A stretch of DNA of 32,368 nt from Fidelibacterota bacterium (GCA_945903705.1 CAMDOZ010000017.1:1-32368), one strand, 5' to 3'. Counted from the first letter of the stretch, positions 10,363 to 16,440 are shown. Numbers and translations are program-made. The notes: a model not told the origin generated them from the letters alone.

Positions 10363-10755
10363 TTAGAAATAAGCCACGAGCCAGGCGATGGCGGTCAGGA
10401 TGACCGTGCCGGCGAGGACGAAGGTGTTGCTGGTCTTGGTCGCGGCAATGGAGAAGTTCTTGCCGACATCCCAGAGCAAATGGCGAAGGCCGTTGCAGAG
10501 GTGGAAGAACAGCGCGACGGAGAATCCGAAGAGGATGAACAAGCCGAAGGGCGAGCTGATGAAGTCGGCGAACACGTCGTAGCTCTCCTCGCCGTAGGCG
10601 GCGGCGGCAACCCACCAGGTCAGGAGCAAGGTCCCGAGCGTGAGCCCGATACCCGTGATGCGGTGGGTGATCGAGAGCCAGGCCGCCAAGGGCAGCCGGT
10701 AGATCTGAAGGTGCGGCGACAGCGGCCGGGCGGAAGACTTCGCGGCTTGGGTCAT
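10363..10755 (-). CDS. sdhC: Succinate dehydrogenase cytochrome b556 subunit
   Basis: The 130-residue protein has three transmembrane segments (about 33-53, 71-92 and 110-129). It carries the family signature RPLSPHLQIYRLPLAAWLSI followed by THRITG, where the serine and arginine belong to the quinone site. HLCNGLRHLLWD supplies the haem b ligand, probably H85. It is the first gene of sdhCDAB. The leader holds a 14-base palindrome (10766-10779), and a promoter candidate lies at 10838-10866. Confidence 0.96.
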   Translation of the reverse strand: MTQAAKSSARPLSPHLQIYRLPLAAWLSITHRITGIGLTLGTLLLTWWVAAAAYGEESYDVFADFISSPFGLFILFGFSVALFFHLCNGLRHLLWDVGKNFSIAATKTSNTFVLAGTVILTAIAWLVAYF

Positions 10756-10765
10756 GGGAAGCGTC

Positions 10766-10779
10766 CGTTATATATAACG
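10766..10779. promoter_or_regulatory. Perfect 14-bp palindrome in the sdhC leader
   Basis: CGTTATATATAACG is a perfect palindrome whose near end is 10 bases before the sdhC start codon. It is very AT-rich for this genome. It could be an operator or a small hairpin that affects ribosome access. No known regulator motif is recognised. Confidence 0.5.
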
Positions 10780-10837
10780 TGTTGATTAAGAACGATATTT
10801 TCGGGCTGAGGCCCTTCGTTTCGATCCCCGCCCTGTT

Positions 10838-10866
10838 TGTGTACTCACCTCACCTTATGAAGTCAA
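10838..10866 (-). promoter_or_regulatory. Promoter candidate for sdhCDAB
   Basis: On the minus strand TTGACT (10866-10861) and TACACA (10843-10838) are 17 bases apart. The same -35 hexamer with a 17-base spacer occurs before ffh and secA. Initiation near 10831 would give a leader of about 75 bases that includes the palindrome. Confidence 0.35.
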
Positions 10867-10954
10867 CGAACGGTCAAGTGGATCGGGCGTGCGCACGCGT
10901 TCCGCGCGTGGCTGGCCTGCACCATTGAAACTACGCGCATTTCCGACCGGGGCC

Positions 10955-10974
10955 GTGCGCAACGGTTGTCGCAC
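10955..10974. promoter_or_regulatory. Interrupted palindrome, operator-like
   Basis: GTGCG-CAAC-G-GTTG-T-CGCAC is symmetric except for one extra base. The single-base centre rules out an RNA hairpin loop of normal size, so a DNA-binding dimer site is the better reading. It lies between the sdh operon and the secreted repeat protein. Confidence 0.35.
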
Positions 10975-10981
10975 GCATGCA

Positions 10982-11027
10982 GGGCACAACCGCGCCCCAA
11001 TAATGCCTCGGGTTGTGCCCCGGTTTT
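10982..11027 (+). terminator. Strong inverted repeat followed by a short T run
   Basis: GGGCACAACC (10982-10991) pairs perfectly with GGTTGTGCCC (11011-11020) around a 19-base loop. CGGTTTT follows on the plus strand. It looks like a terminator for a short plus-strand transcript, yet no gene precedes it on that strand. It may instead be a leader element, or a structure for the gene at 11128 if its promoter is further upstream. Confidence 0.4.
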
Positions 11028-11127
11028 GACGCGATGGATGCGTTTACCTCATTGAACCCGTCGCGCTTCCGGAACGTGCGGCGGCGGGTGGACGGGATAA
11101 TCCATACGACAACTGAAGGAGAGTTCC

Positions 11128-11886
11128 ATGTTTAAGAAGTTTCTGATGGCCAGCGCGATCGCGGCTCTGATGGCCGCTCCGGCCAGTGCTCAGGTTCTCG
11201 GCGGCAGCGCGGGCGGCGCCCTTGGTGGCAGCGCCGGTGCGGCCGGTGGTCTTGGTGGCGGCCTCGGTAGTGGCCTCGGTGGCGACGTTGGCGCCGGCGG
11301 CTCGGCCGCGGGCCGCCTCGGCGGCCGCCTCGATGCGCCGGACGTGCGCGGTACGACCCGCTCGACGACGCGTGCGACCACGCGTGCGACCAATCGCGCC
11401 CGGGCGAAAGCTCAGGCGGAAGCCGAGGCCAATGTCGATGCGACAGGCCGCGCGGCCACTGGAGCCGCTGGTGTTGTCGAAGGCAATGCGCGCGGCGCGG
11501 CCAGCGTCACCGAAGGACATGTTCGCAGTGGCGCCAGCGTCACCGAGGGCCATGTCCGCAGCGGTGCCAGCGTGACTGAAGGGCATGTCCGCAGCGGCGC
11601 CAATGTTGCTGAAGGTCATGCACGCGCTGCGGCGAGCGGTGTCGGCGGTGAAGTGAATGGTGCGGCTGGCGCAGCGAGCGATGTCGATAGCTCTGTCGGT
11701 AGCAGCACTTCGTCCAGCTCCACGATCGAGACGGAAGCTTTGGCTCCGCCGGCGTCGGTGACGTCGACCACGTCCGGCAGCGCTACGACCTCGGGTGGCG
11801 TTTCGACCTCGCCGGGCGCGATCTCGGGCGGTGCCGGCGCGAGCGGCTCGCTCTCCAACTCGACCGGCGCTCGAATCAAAAAGTAA
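11128..11886 (+). CDS. Secreted Ala/Gly/Ser-rich protein with 11-residue repeats
   Basis: I do not recognise a family. The 252-residue protein starts with a classical signal peptide (MFKKFLMASAIAALMAAPAS, cleavage likely after ASA at 19-21). A glycine-rich segment (24-66) follows, then a Thr/Arg-rich basic segment (74-95). Five 11-residue repeats cover 112-166, with core SGASVTEGHVR. A Ser/Thr/Gly-rich tail ends in RIKK. The xAxVxxGxV pattern could form a beta-solenoid; 11-residue periods also occur in LEA-like helices. Neither is established. The ribosome site is excellent: AAGGAG (11116-11121), 6 bases before ATG. The mRNA probably runs to the terminator at 12139-12174, giving an unusually long 3' region. 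Confidence 0.8.
   Translation: MFKKFLMASAIAALMAAPASAQVLGGSAGGALGGSAGAAGGLGGGLGSGLGGDVGAGGSAAGRLGGRLDAPDVRGTTRSTTRATTRATNRARAKAQAEAEANVDATGRAATGAAGVVEGNARGAASVTEGHVRSGASVTEGHVRSGASVTEGHVRSGANVAEGHARAAASGVGGEVNGAAGAASDVDSSVGSSTSSSSTIETEALAPPASVTSTTSGSATTSGGVSTSPGAISGGAGASGSLSNSTGARIKK
11461..11625 (+). repeat. Five tandem 33-bp units coding 11-residue repeats
   Basis: Units begin at 11461, 11494, 11527, 11560 and 11593. They encode GAAGVVEGNAR, GAASVTEGHVR, SGASVTEGHVR (twice) and SGANVAEGHAR. Units three and four code the same peptide but differ at six bases, all synonymous, so they are not a recent duplication. Confidence 0.9.
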
Positions 11887-12138
11887 TTTGCGTTGTTTGT
11901 TGTTCGTCCCTGCGTCCTCTTGATGTGCTTGTGCGTTTTATAGTGTGTGTTCGTTAGTTCGTTAGGTTCAGGCCATGACAAGTTTATATCTCGACGCTTT
12001 CGTTGTGTTCTCGTGTTTCCTAAGTGCGTTTGTGTGTTGTGCCTACTGGCCTCAGCCTGCCGAGTTGATCCATTTCCGCGACTAGTTTGTTCCTTGATGC
12101 GTTGCTAGAAGCCTTCCTCTCCCTCCCTGATTTGAACT
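11887..12138 (+). other. Long 3' untranslated region, T/G-rich on the plus strand
   Basis: The 252 bases after the repeat-protein stop are T/G-rich and A-poor on the plus strand, unlike the coding regions nearby. They include a tandem TTCGTTAG pair (11950-11965) and a possible 36-codon frame (11975-12085). The minus strand is correspondingly C/A-rich with runs such as ACACACAAACGCAC, which would suit a Rho loading region for transcripts leaving the CitE-like gene. It could also be the source of a 3'-derived small RNA. Confidence 0.5.
11975..12085 (+). CDS. Possible 36-residue hydrophobic small protein
   Basis: An ATG-started frame encodes 36 residues beginning MTSLYLDAFVVFSCF, with a hydrophobic core to about residue 24 and three cysteines, then a polar tail ending HFRD. 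It could be a single-pass membrane peptide. TAGG lies eight bases before the ATG. Codon choice (TTA, TGT, TTT) is unlike the GC-rich genes around it, so chance is quite possible. Confidence 0.2.
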   Translation: MTSLYLDAFVVFSCFLSAFVCCAYWPQPAELIHFRD

Positions 12139-12174
12139 TAAGGCCTGATCAGAAATGATCAGGCCTTATTTTTT
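12139..12174 (+). terminator. Very strong intrinsic terminator with GAAA tetraloop
   Basis: TAAGGCCTGATCA (12139-12151) pairs perfectly over 13 bases with TGATCAGGCCTTA (12156-12168) across a GAAA loop. Six T residues (12169-12174) follow. It ends the plus-strand transcript of the repeat protein, and its T run overlaps the stop codon of the minus-strand CitE-like gene. Confidence 0.93.
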
Positions 12175-13039
12175 AGGAGAGCGAAGCTATCGCTTCAGCT
12201 TGAGCCAACACGCGCTCGGCTTCGCGCACGTGGAGAAATTCCACTAAACGTCCATCCACCACCACGACGGCCTTTCCGTCGGCCGCGGCGGCGCGGTGAG
12301 CCTCGGCGATCTTGCGCGCGCGGGTGACGTCGTCGGCCGAGGGTGCATAGGCGATATTGGCGCCGGCAATCTGCTTGGGATGGATGAGCGAGCGGCCGTC
12401 GAAGCCGAGCGCGCGGCTCTGCCGGCAGGATTCAATGAAGCCGGCCTCGTCATCGAGGTCGATATGCACCCCGTCAATGACCGCGAGCCCGTGCGCACGC
12501 GCCGCAAGAACGCAGGTCTGAAGCGCCATCCTCATGGGCGCACGGTCGGCGGGATGCGAGCAACGCAGCTCCTTGGCGAGATCGTTGGTGCCGACCACAA
12601 CGCCCGCGAGCGGCGCACCAAAGGCCGCGATCTCGCGCGCATAGAGAATCGAGCGCGCCGTCTCCATCATGGCCCAGAGTTGTATCGACGCGTGCGACAT
12701 GAGCGCGCCGGCAGCCACACGGAGATCGTCGGGCGACGAGACCTTGGGCACGAGAATGGCGGGAGACCTTGCCTCGGCAAGTGCGGCAAGATCGTCCTTT
12801 GCCCATGGGGTATCGAGCGCATTCACACGCACGATCACTTCGCGGTTCTCAAAACCGCCGGCGCGGATGAGAGCGACGGCTGTTTCGCGCGCAGCCGGCT
12901 TGGCTTCGGGAAGCACAGCGTCCTCGAGATCGACAATGAAGCCGTCGGCCGGCAAGGTACGCGCCTTTTCCAGCGCGCGGGCATTGGACGCGGGCACATA
13001 AAGAAGGCTGCGGCGGGGGCGGGCGGCGGTGTTACTCAT
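12173..13039 (-). CDS. HpcH/HpaI aldolase / CitE-like CoA-ester lyase
   Basis: The 288-residue protein has the CitE/malyl-CoA lyase TIM-barrel fold markers: RRSLLYVPASNARALEKA (9-26), DLEDAV (37-42), the substrate arginine in VRVNALD (70-76), the Mg-binding glutamate in AMMETARS (123-130), and the C-terminal FDGRSLIHPKQI. Family members cleave or form citryl-, malyl-, citramalyl- or methylmalyl-CoA, or hydrolyse malyl-CoA. The exact substrate cannot be told, and no other citrate lyase subunits are nearby. The frame extends to a GTG at 13060, but the ATG at 13039 has GAGGA six bases upstream and is preferred. The gene is divergent from the LysE-family exporter. Confidence 0.87.
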   Translation of the reverse strand: MSNTAARPRRSLLYVPASNARALEKARTLPADGFIVDLEDAVLPEAKPAARETAVALIRAGGFENREVIVRVNALDTPWAKDDLAALAEARSPAILVPKVSSPDDLRVAAGALMSHASIQLWAMMETARSILYAREIAAFGAPLAGVVVGTNDLAKELRCSHPADRAPMRMALQTCVLAARAHGLAVIDGVHIDLDDEAGFIESCRQSRALGFDGRSLIHPKQIAGANIAYAPSADDVTRARKIAEAHRAAAADGKAVVVVDGRLVEFLHVREAERVLAQAEAIASLS

Positions 13040-13073
13040 CGCGGATCCTCTTCGTGGCACGGGCGGCTACGAA

Positions 13074-13101
13074 ACGTGCATACACTCCCGATATACGTGC
13101 A
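13074..13101. promoter_or_regulatory. Two ACGTGCA direct repeats, 21 bp apart
   Basis: ACGTGCA occurs at 13074-13080 and 13095-13101. The spacing equals two helical turns, so one protein could bind both on the same DNA face. They lie in the divergent region between the CitE-like gene and the exporter. Confidence 0.3.
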
Positions 13102-13115
13102 GAAAGCCCTCAAAC

Positions 13116-13144
13116 TTGATGGGGCCAGGCAAAAACTGTATGTA
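13116..13144 (+). promoter_or_regulatory. Promoter candidate for the LysE-family gene
   Basis: TTGATG (13116-13121) and TATGTA (13139-13144) are separated by 17 bases. Initiation near 13151 would give a leader of about 32 bases to the ATG at 13183. Confidence 0.4.
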
Positions 13145-13182
13145 GGCCCATCCTTTCACTGTGAAGAGCACGTATCCAACGC

Positions 13183-13827
13183 ATGACTTTCGCGCTGTTC
13201 GACTTTGCCTTCGTGCGCGGCCTGGCCGCCGGCTTCGCGCTGGCCGCTCCCATCGGGCCCGTCGCCCTGCTGTGTATCCGTCGTGCGCTGGCGCGCGGGC
13301 GGCTTCAGGGTTTCGCCGCGGGCCTCGGCGCCGCGGTGGCGGACATGATGTTCGGCGCCATCGCCGGGCTCAGCCTTACCATCATCAGCACCTTTATCAT
13401 CGCCCATGAGGTCGCCATCGGCCTGATCGGCGGCATCATCGTTCTCGCCGTCGGCCTGGTCACGTACCGCGCTCCGGTGTTGATGGCTGACGGACACTTG
13501 AGCGTTCAAAGCCTCAGGCGCGACTTCGCGGCGGCCTTCAGCATGGCGATCATTAACCCGGCGACGATGTTCGCCGCCCTTGGCGTGTTCGCGGCCTTTG
13601 GCCCGGCCTATGGAAACGCAAGCCCCGGAGATGGTCTTCTCCTTGTCGCGGGCGTGTTCGGTGGGTCGGCGGCGTGGTGGCTCATTCTGGCCGGCACCGC
13701 CGGGACTTGGCACGGCAGCGTGCTGGAGCGCGGCCTCAAGCGTCTCAACCGCTTCTCGGGCGGGATCATGGCGCTATCGGGAATCGCCGTCTTGACCCTC
13801 GCACTGGCGCGAGCTTTCGCGGGTTAG
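13183..13827 (+). CDS. LysE/RhtB-family amino-acid exporter
   Basis: This 214-residue inner-membrane protein has about six hydrophobic segments. It carries the family signature near the N-terminus, AAPIGPVALLCIRRALARG (21-39), followed by GAAVADMMFGAIAG, and a second conserved point, NPATMFAALGVFAAF, in the middle. Family members export lysine, arginine, homoserine, threonine or related metabolites using the proton gradient. The substrate cannot be predicted. Start is the ATG at 13183; the ribosome site is poor. No regulator gene is adjacent. Confidence 0.87.
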   Translation: MTFALFDFAFVRGLAAGFALAAPIGPVALLCIRRALARGRLQGFAAGLGAAVADMMFGAIAGLSLTIISTFIIAHEVAIGLIGGIIVLAVGLVTYRAPVLMADGHLSVQSLRRDFAAAFSMAIINPATMFAALGVFAAFGPAYGNASPGDGLLLVAGVFGGSAAWWLILAGTAGTWHGSVLERGLKRLNRFSGGIMALSGIAVLTLALARAFAG

Positions 13828-13880
13828 AGCTCCCATCGCACCGATAGAGGCGCACCGCTTCGAGTCCGACGCCTGCTGCA

Positions 13881-14669
13881 TTATGCGGCGGCTTTTCGGC
13901 CGAATTTAATGACCCAGCGCCTTGCTCCAAAAACGACAATCCAGGCGCAGAAGAGAATTTCCGCGAAGCGGCCCACGCTCAGCACCCGATTGAGCAAACT
14001 CGAAGTGTAGTTTTCGAGCAGAAGGAAGCCGAAGCAATCGAACACGTAGTCAACGCCTCTGGCGATCAGCAGCGCTCCCAAAGTGACGGGCAGAAAGCCG
14101 CTGCGAATGACGAGATAGCCAAGCGGCAGGAGCCACAGTCCCCAGAAAACGAACAGCAGTTTCAGACCATTGAGGTAAGACGCGCGGGCCGAGGTAATCA
14201 CCGCATCAGCTTGCTCCGGCGTCAGGGCCGATGTTTTGAAGTCAACAATGGCCCTCAACACCTCAAAGTGATGTGCAATATTCGCGAATCCCAAGGGAAC
14301 GCTGCTGGCGGCGAACGCCGTCATTAGGATCGCCGCCTTATTGTCGATGGCCCAGAGAACGCGGCACAGGGCGAAAGGCAGAATAAGGAAAGCGGTCTGG
14401 CAGATGATTTCGGCGGCGATCCCGAACCGAAACAGAGCCTCGCCGCGCACCATCACGTCGAGCGCGCTCGCGCCTGTCCCTACGATCGACAATTGCCCTG
14501 GGACGTAGCCGAGCGAGAAAATACCAGCCACGACCACGGCGAGGTAAACTAAGCCGGCGACGCGAGCGTCGTCATGCAATTCGGACCGAAAGCGCGGCTC
14601 GAGGACGGAAATGGCAATTCCATGGTCAAGTGGGAAATAGAAACTATCGCACCTGCTGTGGGCGGGCAA
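13881..14669 (-). CDS. DUF4386 family membrane protein, start unclear
   Basis: The frame encodes a six-helix membrane protein of the DUF4386 family, whose function is unknown. Family marks are ARVAGLVYLAVVVAGIFS (35-52), GEALFRFGIAAEII (76-89) and FWGLWLLPLGYLVIRSGFLP. The frame opens with TTG at 14669, which has no ribosome site, and there is no in-frame ATG before the first helix. Another TTG (about residue 31) would start close to where the family normally begins, also without a good ribosome site. The 5' end may therefore be altered. A palindrome pair begins 44 bases upstream. The 3' end at 13881 is convergent with the exporter gene. Confidence 0.75.
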   Translation of the reverse strand: MPAHSRCDSFYFPLDHGIAISVLEPRFRSELHDDARVAGLVYLAVVVAGIFSLGYVPGQLSIVGTGASALDVMVRGEALFRFGIAAEIICQTAFLILPFALCRVLWAIDNKAAILMTAFAASSVPLGFANIAHHFEVLRAIVDFKTSALTPEQADAVITSARASYLNGLKLLFVFWGLWLLPLGYLVIRSGFLPVTLGALLIARGVDYVFDCFGFLLLENYTSSLLNRVLSVGRFAEILFCAWIVVFGARRWVIKFGRKAAA

Positions 14670-14712
14670 TGACCCGGGGCCGCGCCCTTCGACGTGATCG
14701 CCGGAAGCGGCG

Positions 14713-14790
14713 CTAGTGTGGCGGATTTGAAGTTCCTACGACTTCGCGGCGGACTCGATTAGGAACTTCAAATCCATTAAGCCACACTAG
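14713..14790. repeat. Palindromic element A (78 bp)
   Basis: The outer arms are CTAGTGTGGC (14713-14722) and GCCACACTAG (14781-14790). The inner arms are GGATTTGAAGTTCCTA (14723-14738) and TAGGAACTTCAAATCC (14760-14775). The loop is 21 bases, and five extra bases (ATTAA) lie in the right arm. It is related to element B, 12 bases away. Confidence 0.93.
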
Positions 14791-14802
14791 ATTCAATAGG
14801 TT

Positions 14803-14879
14803 CTAGTGTCGCTCATGATTCCAAAGTTCGCACTGACGCTTGCGGCATGATCTTGCGAACTTTGGAATCGCGACACTAG
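14803..14879. repeat. Palindromic element B (77 bp)
   Basis: The outer arms are CTAGTGTCG (14803-14811) and CGACACTAG (14871-14879). The inner arms are ATTCCAAAGTTCGCA (14818-14832) and TGCGAACTTTGGAAT (14854-14868). The loop is again 21 bases; 6 and 2 unpaired bases separate the inner and outer stems. The right end is one base from the asd stop codon, so on RNA it may also protect or end the asd transcript. Confidence 0.93.
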
Positions 14880-14880
14880 G

Positions 14881-15942
14881 TCAGGAAACCTTCAAATATT
14901 CCTTCGCCAGCACTTCGGCGATCTGCACGGCGTTCAGCGCAGCACCTTTGCGCAGGTTGTCCGACACGCACCAGAACGAAAGTCCGTTCTCGACGCTCAT
15001 GTCCTTGCGGATGCGCGAGATGAAGACGGCGTCTTCGCCGGCCGCTTCGGCAGGTGTGACATAACCTTCATCGACACGGCGATCGATGACCGAGATGCCC
15101 GGAGCCTTCGAGAGGACTTCGCGCGCCTCGCGGTCGGTGATCGGGCGTTCGCATTCGATATTCACGTACTCGGCGTGACCAATGAAGGTGGCCACACGTG
15201 CGCAGTTGGCGTGCACCTTGATTTCGGGATCGAGAATCTTGCGGGTCTCGACCACCATCTTCCATTCCTCCTTGGTCTCGCCGCCATCCATGAAGATGTC
15301 GATATGCGGGATGACGTTGAAGGCGATCTGTTTGGTGAACAGCGACTTGGTTTGCGCGACCGCCTGGTTGGCGTAGATGCCCTTTGTTTGATTGAAAAGC
15401 TCGTCCATCGCGTCCTTCCCCTTGCCGGAGGTGGACTGATAGGTGGAGACAACGACGCGCTTGATCTTGAAGACGTCATGCAGCGGCTTCAGGGCCATGA
15501 CCATCTGGATGGTCGAACAGTTGGGATTGGCGATGATGCCCTTCTTCTTGTAGCGCGCGATGGCTTCCGGGTTCACCTCCGGCACCACCAACGGCACGTC
15601 GGGGTCCATGCGGAAGTGCGAGGTATTGTCGATAACCACGCAGCCGGCGGCGGCTGCACGCGGGCTATGCACGGCCGAAATCTTGGCGCCGGGCGACGAA
15701 AGCGCGATGTGCACACCCTTGAAGTCGAAGGTGGCGAGGTCTTGGATCTTGAGCAGCTCGTCTTCCCCGAAGGAGACCTCGCGGCCGACAGACCGCTCGG
15801 AGGCGAGCGCGATCACTTTGGAGACGGGAAATTGGCGGTCGTAGAGTGTGTTGAGCATCTCGCGGCCCACGTTTCCGGTGGCGCCAATGACCGCAACGAC
15901 ATAGCCGGGGCGACGGGCGGGCGGGCGGGCGTCATCGGGCAT
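14881..15942 (-). CDS. asd: Aspartate-semialdehyde dehydrogenase
   Basis: The 353-residue enzyme reduces aspartyl phosphate to aspartate semialdehyde, the branch point to lysine/diaminopimelate, threonine and methionine. The NADP loop is VIGATGNVGREML (18-30). The catalytic cysteine is C142 in NPNCSTIQ, and the catalytic histidine is H255 in RVATFIGHAE. The substrate segment STYQSTSGKG (165-174) is present. The ATG at 15942 has no strong ribosome site. A terminator-like hairpin sits 18 bases upstream in the leader (15960-15984), which suggests attenuation. The gene is divergent from the Mpo1-like gene, with 96 bases between the start codons. dapF, further along the same pathway, is in this window but not linked. 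Confidence 0.97.
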   Translation of the reverse strand: MPDDARPPARRPGYVVAVIGATGNVGREMLNTLYDRQFPVSKVIALASERSVGREVSFGEDELLKIQDLATFDFKGVHIALSSPGAKISAVHSPRAAAAGCVVIDNTSHFRMDPDVPLVVPEVNPEAIARYKKKGIIANPNCSTIQMVMALKPLHDVFKIKRVVVSTYQSTSGKGKDAMDELFNQTKGIYANQAVAQTKSLFTKQIAFNVIPHIDIFMDGGETKEEWKMVVETRKILDPEIKVHANCARVATFIGHAEYVNIECERPITDREAREVLSKAPGISVIDRRVDEGYVTPAEAAGEDAVFISRIRKDMSVENGLSFWCVSDNLRKGAALNAVQIAEVLAKEYLKVS

Positions 15943-15959
15943 CGTTTGGTCCGTTCTTT

Positions 15960-15984
15960 AAAAAAAGGCCCGCTTCCAGGGCCC
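15960..15984 (-). terminator. Terminator-like hairpin in the asd leader
   Basis: On the minus strand GGGCC (15983-15979) pairs with GGCCC (15971-15967) around a 7-base loop, extended by a G-U pair. Seven T residues (15966-15960) follow directly. The asd ATG is 18 bases further on. The rplS terminator at 16412-16440 already ends the upstream operon, so this hairpin most likely acts on transcripts that start in the short asd/Mpo1 intergenic region. Confidence 0.6.
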
Positions 15985-16038
15985 AAAAAGGTGCGGCAAA
16001 CTACGCTCCCCGGTACGTGAAAGCAAGATTGAGGGACC

Positions 16039-16380
16039 ATGGCGCCAGCGCCCCGAATCACGACTTACGCCGAGTTTTGGCCCTTCTATTTGCGCGAGCA
16101 TGCGAAGCCGCTGACCCGCGGACTGCACTATGTCGGCACCACCCTCGCGATCACCTGTTTGGTCTATGCGGCGTTCGCTGGCGGCTGGGCCTGGCTCGCC
16201 GTTCCTCTCGCGGGCTACGGCTTTGCCTGGGTCGCGCACATGGCGGTCGAGCACAATCGGCCGGCGACCTTCACTTATCCGACCTGGTCGCTGATCAGCG
16301 ACTTCAGGATGTACGGATTGTGGATCACGGGCGGGCTTGGCCCGCACCTGACACGCGCCGGAGTTTCCTCCAGAGCCTAG
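16039..16380 (+). CDS. Mpo1-like / DUF962 membrane protein
   Basis: The 113-residue protein belongs to the DUF962 family. Yeast Mpo1, a relative, is an iron-dependent dioxygenase in fatty acid alpha-oxidation; the bacterial role is unknown. Conserved points are [19 protein letters not shown] (16-34) with H21 and H30, and [13 protein letters not shown] (66-78) with H67 and H72. Two hydrophobic helices (about 33-47 and 49-66) precede the second motif, and a C-terminal hydrophobic segment follows (WITGGL). GAGGGA stands just before the ATG. The gene is divergent from asd and is followed by the rplS terminator hairpin, which on this strand lacks a T run. Confidence 0.87.
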   Translation: MAPAPRITTYAEFWPFYLREHAKPLTRGLHYVGTTLAITCLVYAAFAGGWAWLAVPLAGYGFAWVAHMAVEHNRPATFTYPTWSLISDFRMYGLWITGGLGPHLTRAGVSSRA

Positions 16381-16411
16381 CCGTCGAAGCGCGCTGCGCC
16401 GACGTCGCTGC

Positions 16412-16440
16412 AAAAAAAATGCCCCGCCGAAGCGGGGCAT
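16412..16440 (-). terminator. Intrinsic terminator of the ffh-rpsP-rimM-trmD-rplS operon
   Basis: On the minus strand ATGCCCCGC (16440-16432) pairs perfectly with GCGGGGCAT (16427-16419) across a UUCG tetraloop, followed by a run of eight T residues (16419-16412). It lies 28 bases after the rplS stop. Confidence 0.95.

Larger units (their letters stand above)
10756..11127. promoter_or_regulatory. 372-bp divergent intergenic region (sdh operon / repeat protein)
   Basis: No gene is convincing here. The region holds the sdh leader and promoter candidate (10766-10866), an interrupted palindrome (10955-10974), a strong inverted repeat (10982-11020) and, before the plus-strand gene, a possible -10 box GATAAT (11096-11101). 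GGAAC (11071-11075) precedes it at a distance reminiscent of the alphaproteobacterial EcfG stress promoter, but the matching -10 (CGTT) is absent, so this is only a hint. A 23-codon frame starting at 10857 has no ribosome site. Confidence 0.6.

Noticed and set aside
9208-10785. Plus-strand open frame of 525 codons
   Set aside because: It runs antisense across sdhA, sdhD and sdhC; the charged, low-complexity translation has no recognisable domain.
10857-10928. 23-codon frame in the sdh divergent region
   Set aside because: No ribosome site, and it overlaps the sdh promoter candidate.
11071-11096. EcfG-type stress promoter before the repeat protein
   Set aside because: GGAAC is present, but the base group at the right distance is CGGG, not CGTT, so the match is too weak to list as a feature.
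15943-16061. Leader peptide before asd
   Set aside because: The frame from 16061 runs through the hairpin and into asd out of frame, and is not rich in threonine, methionine or lysine.
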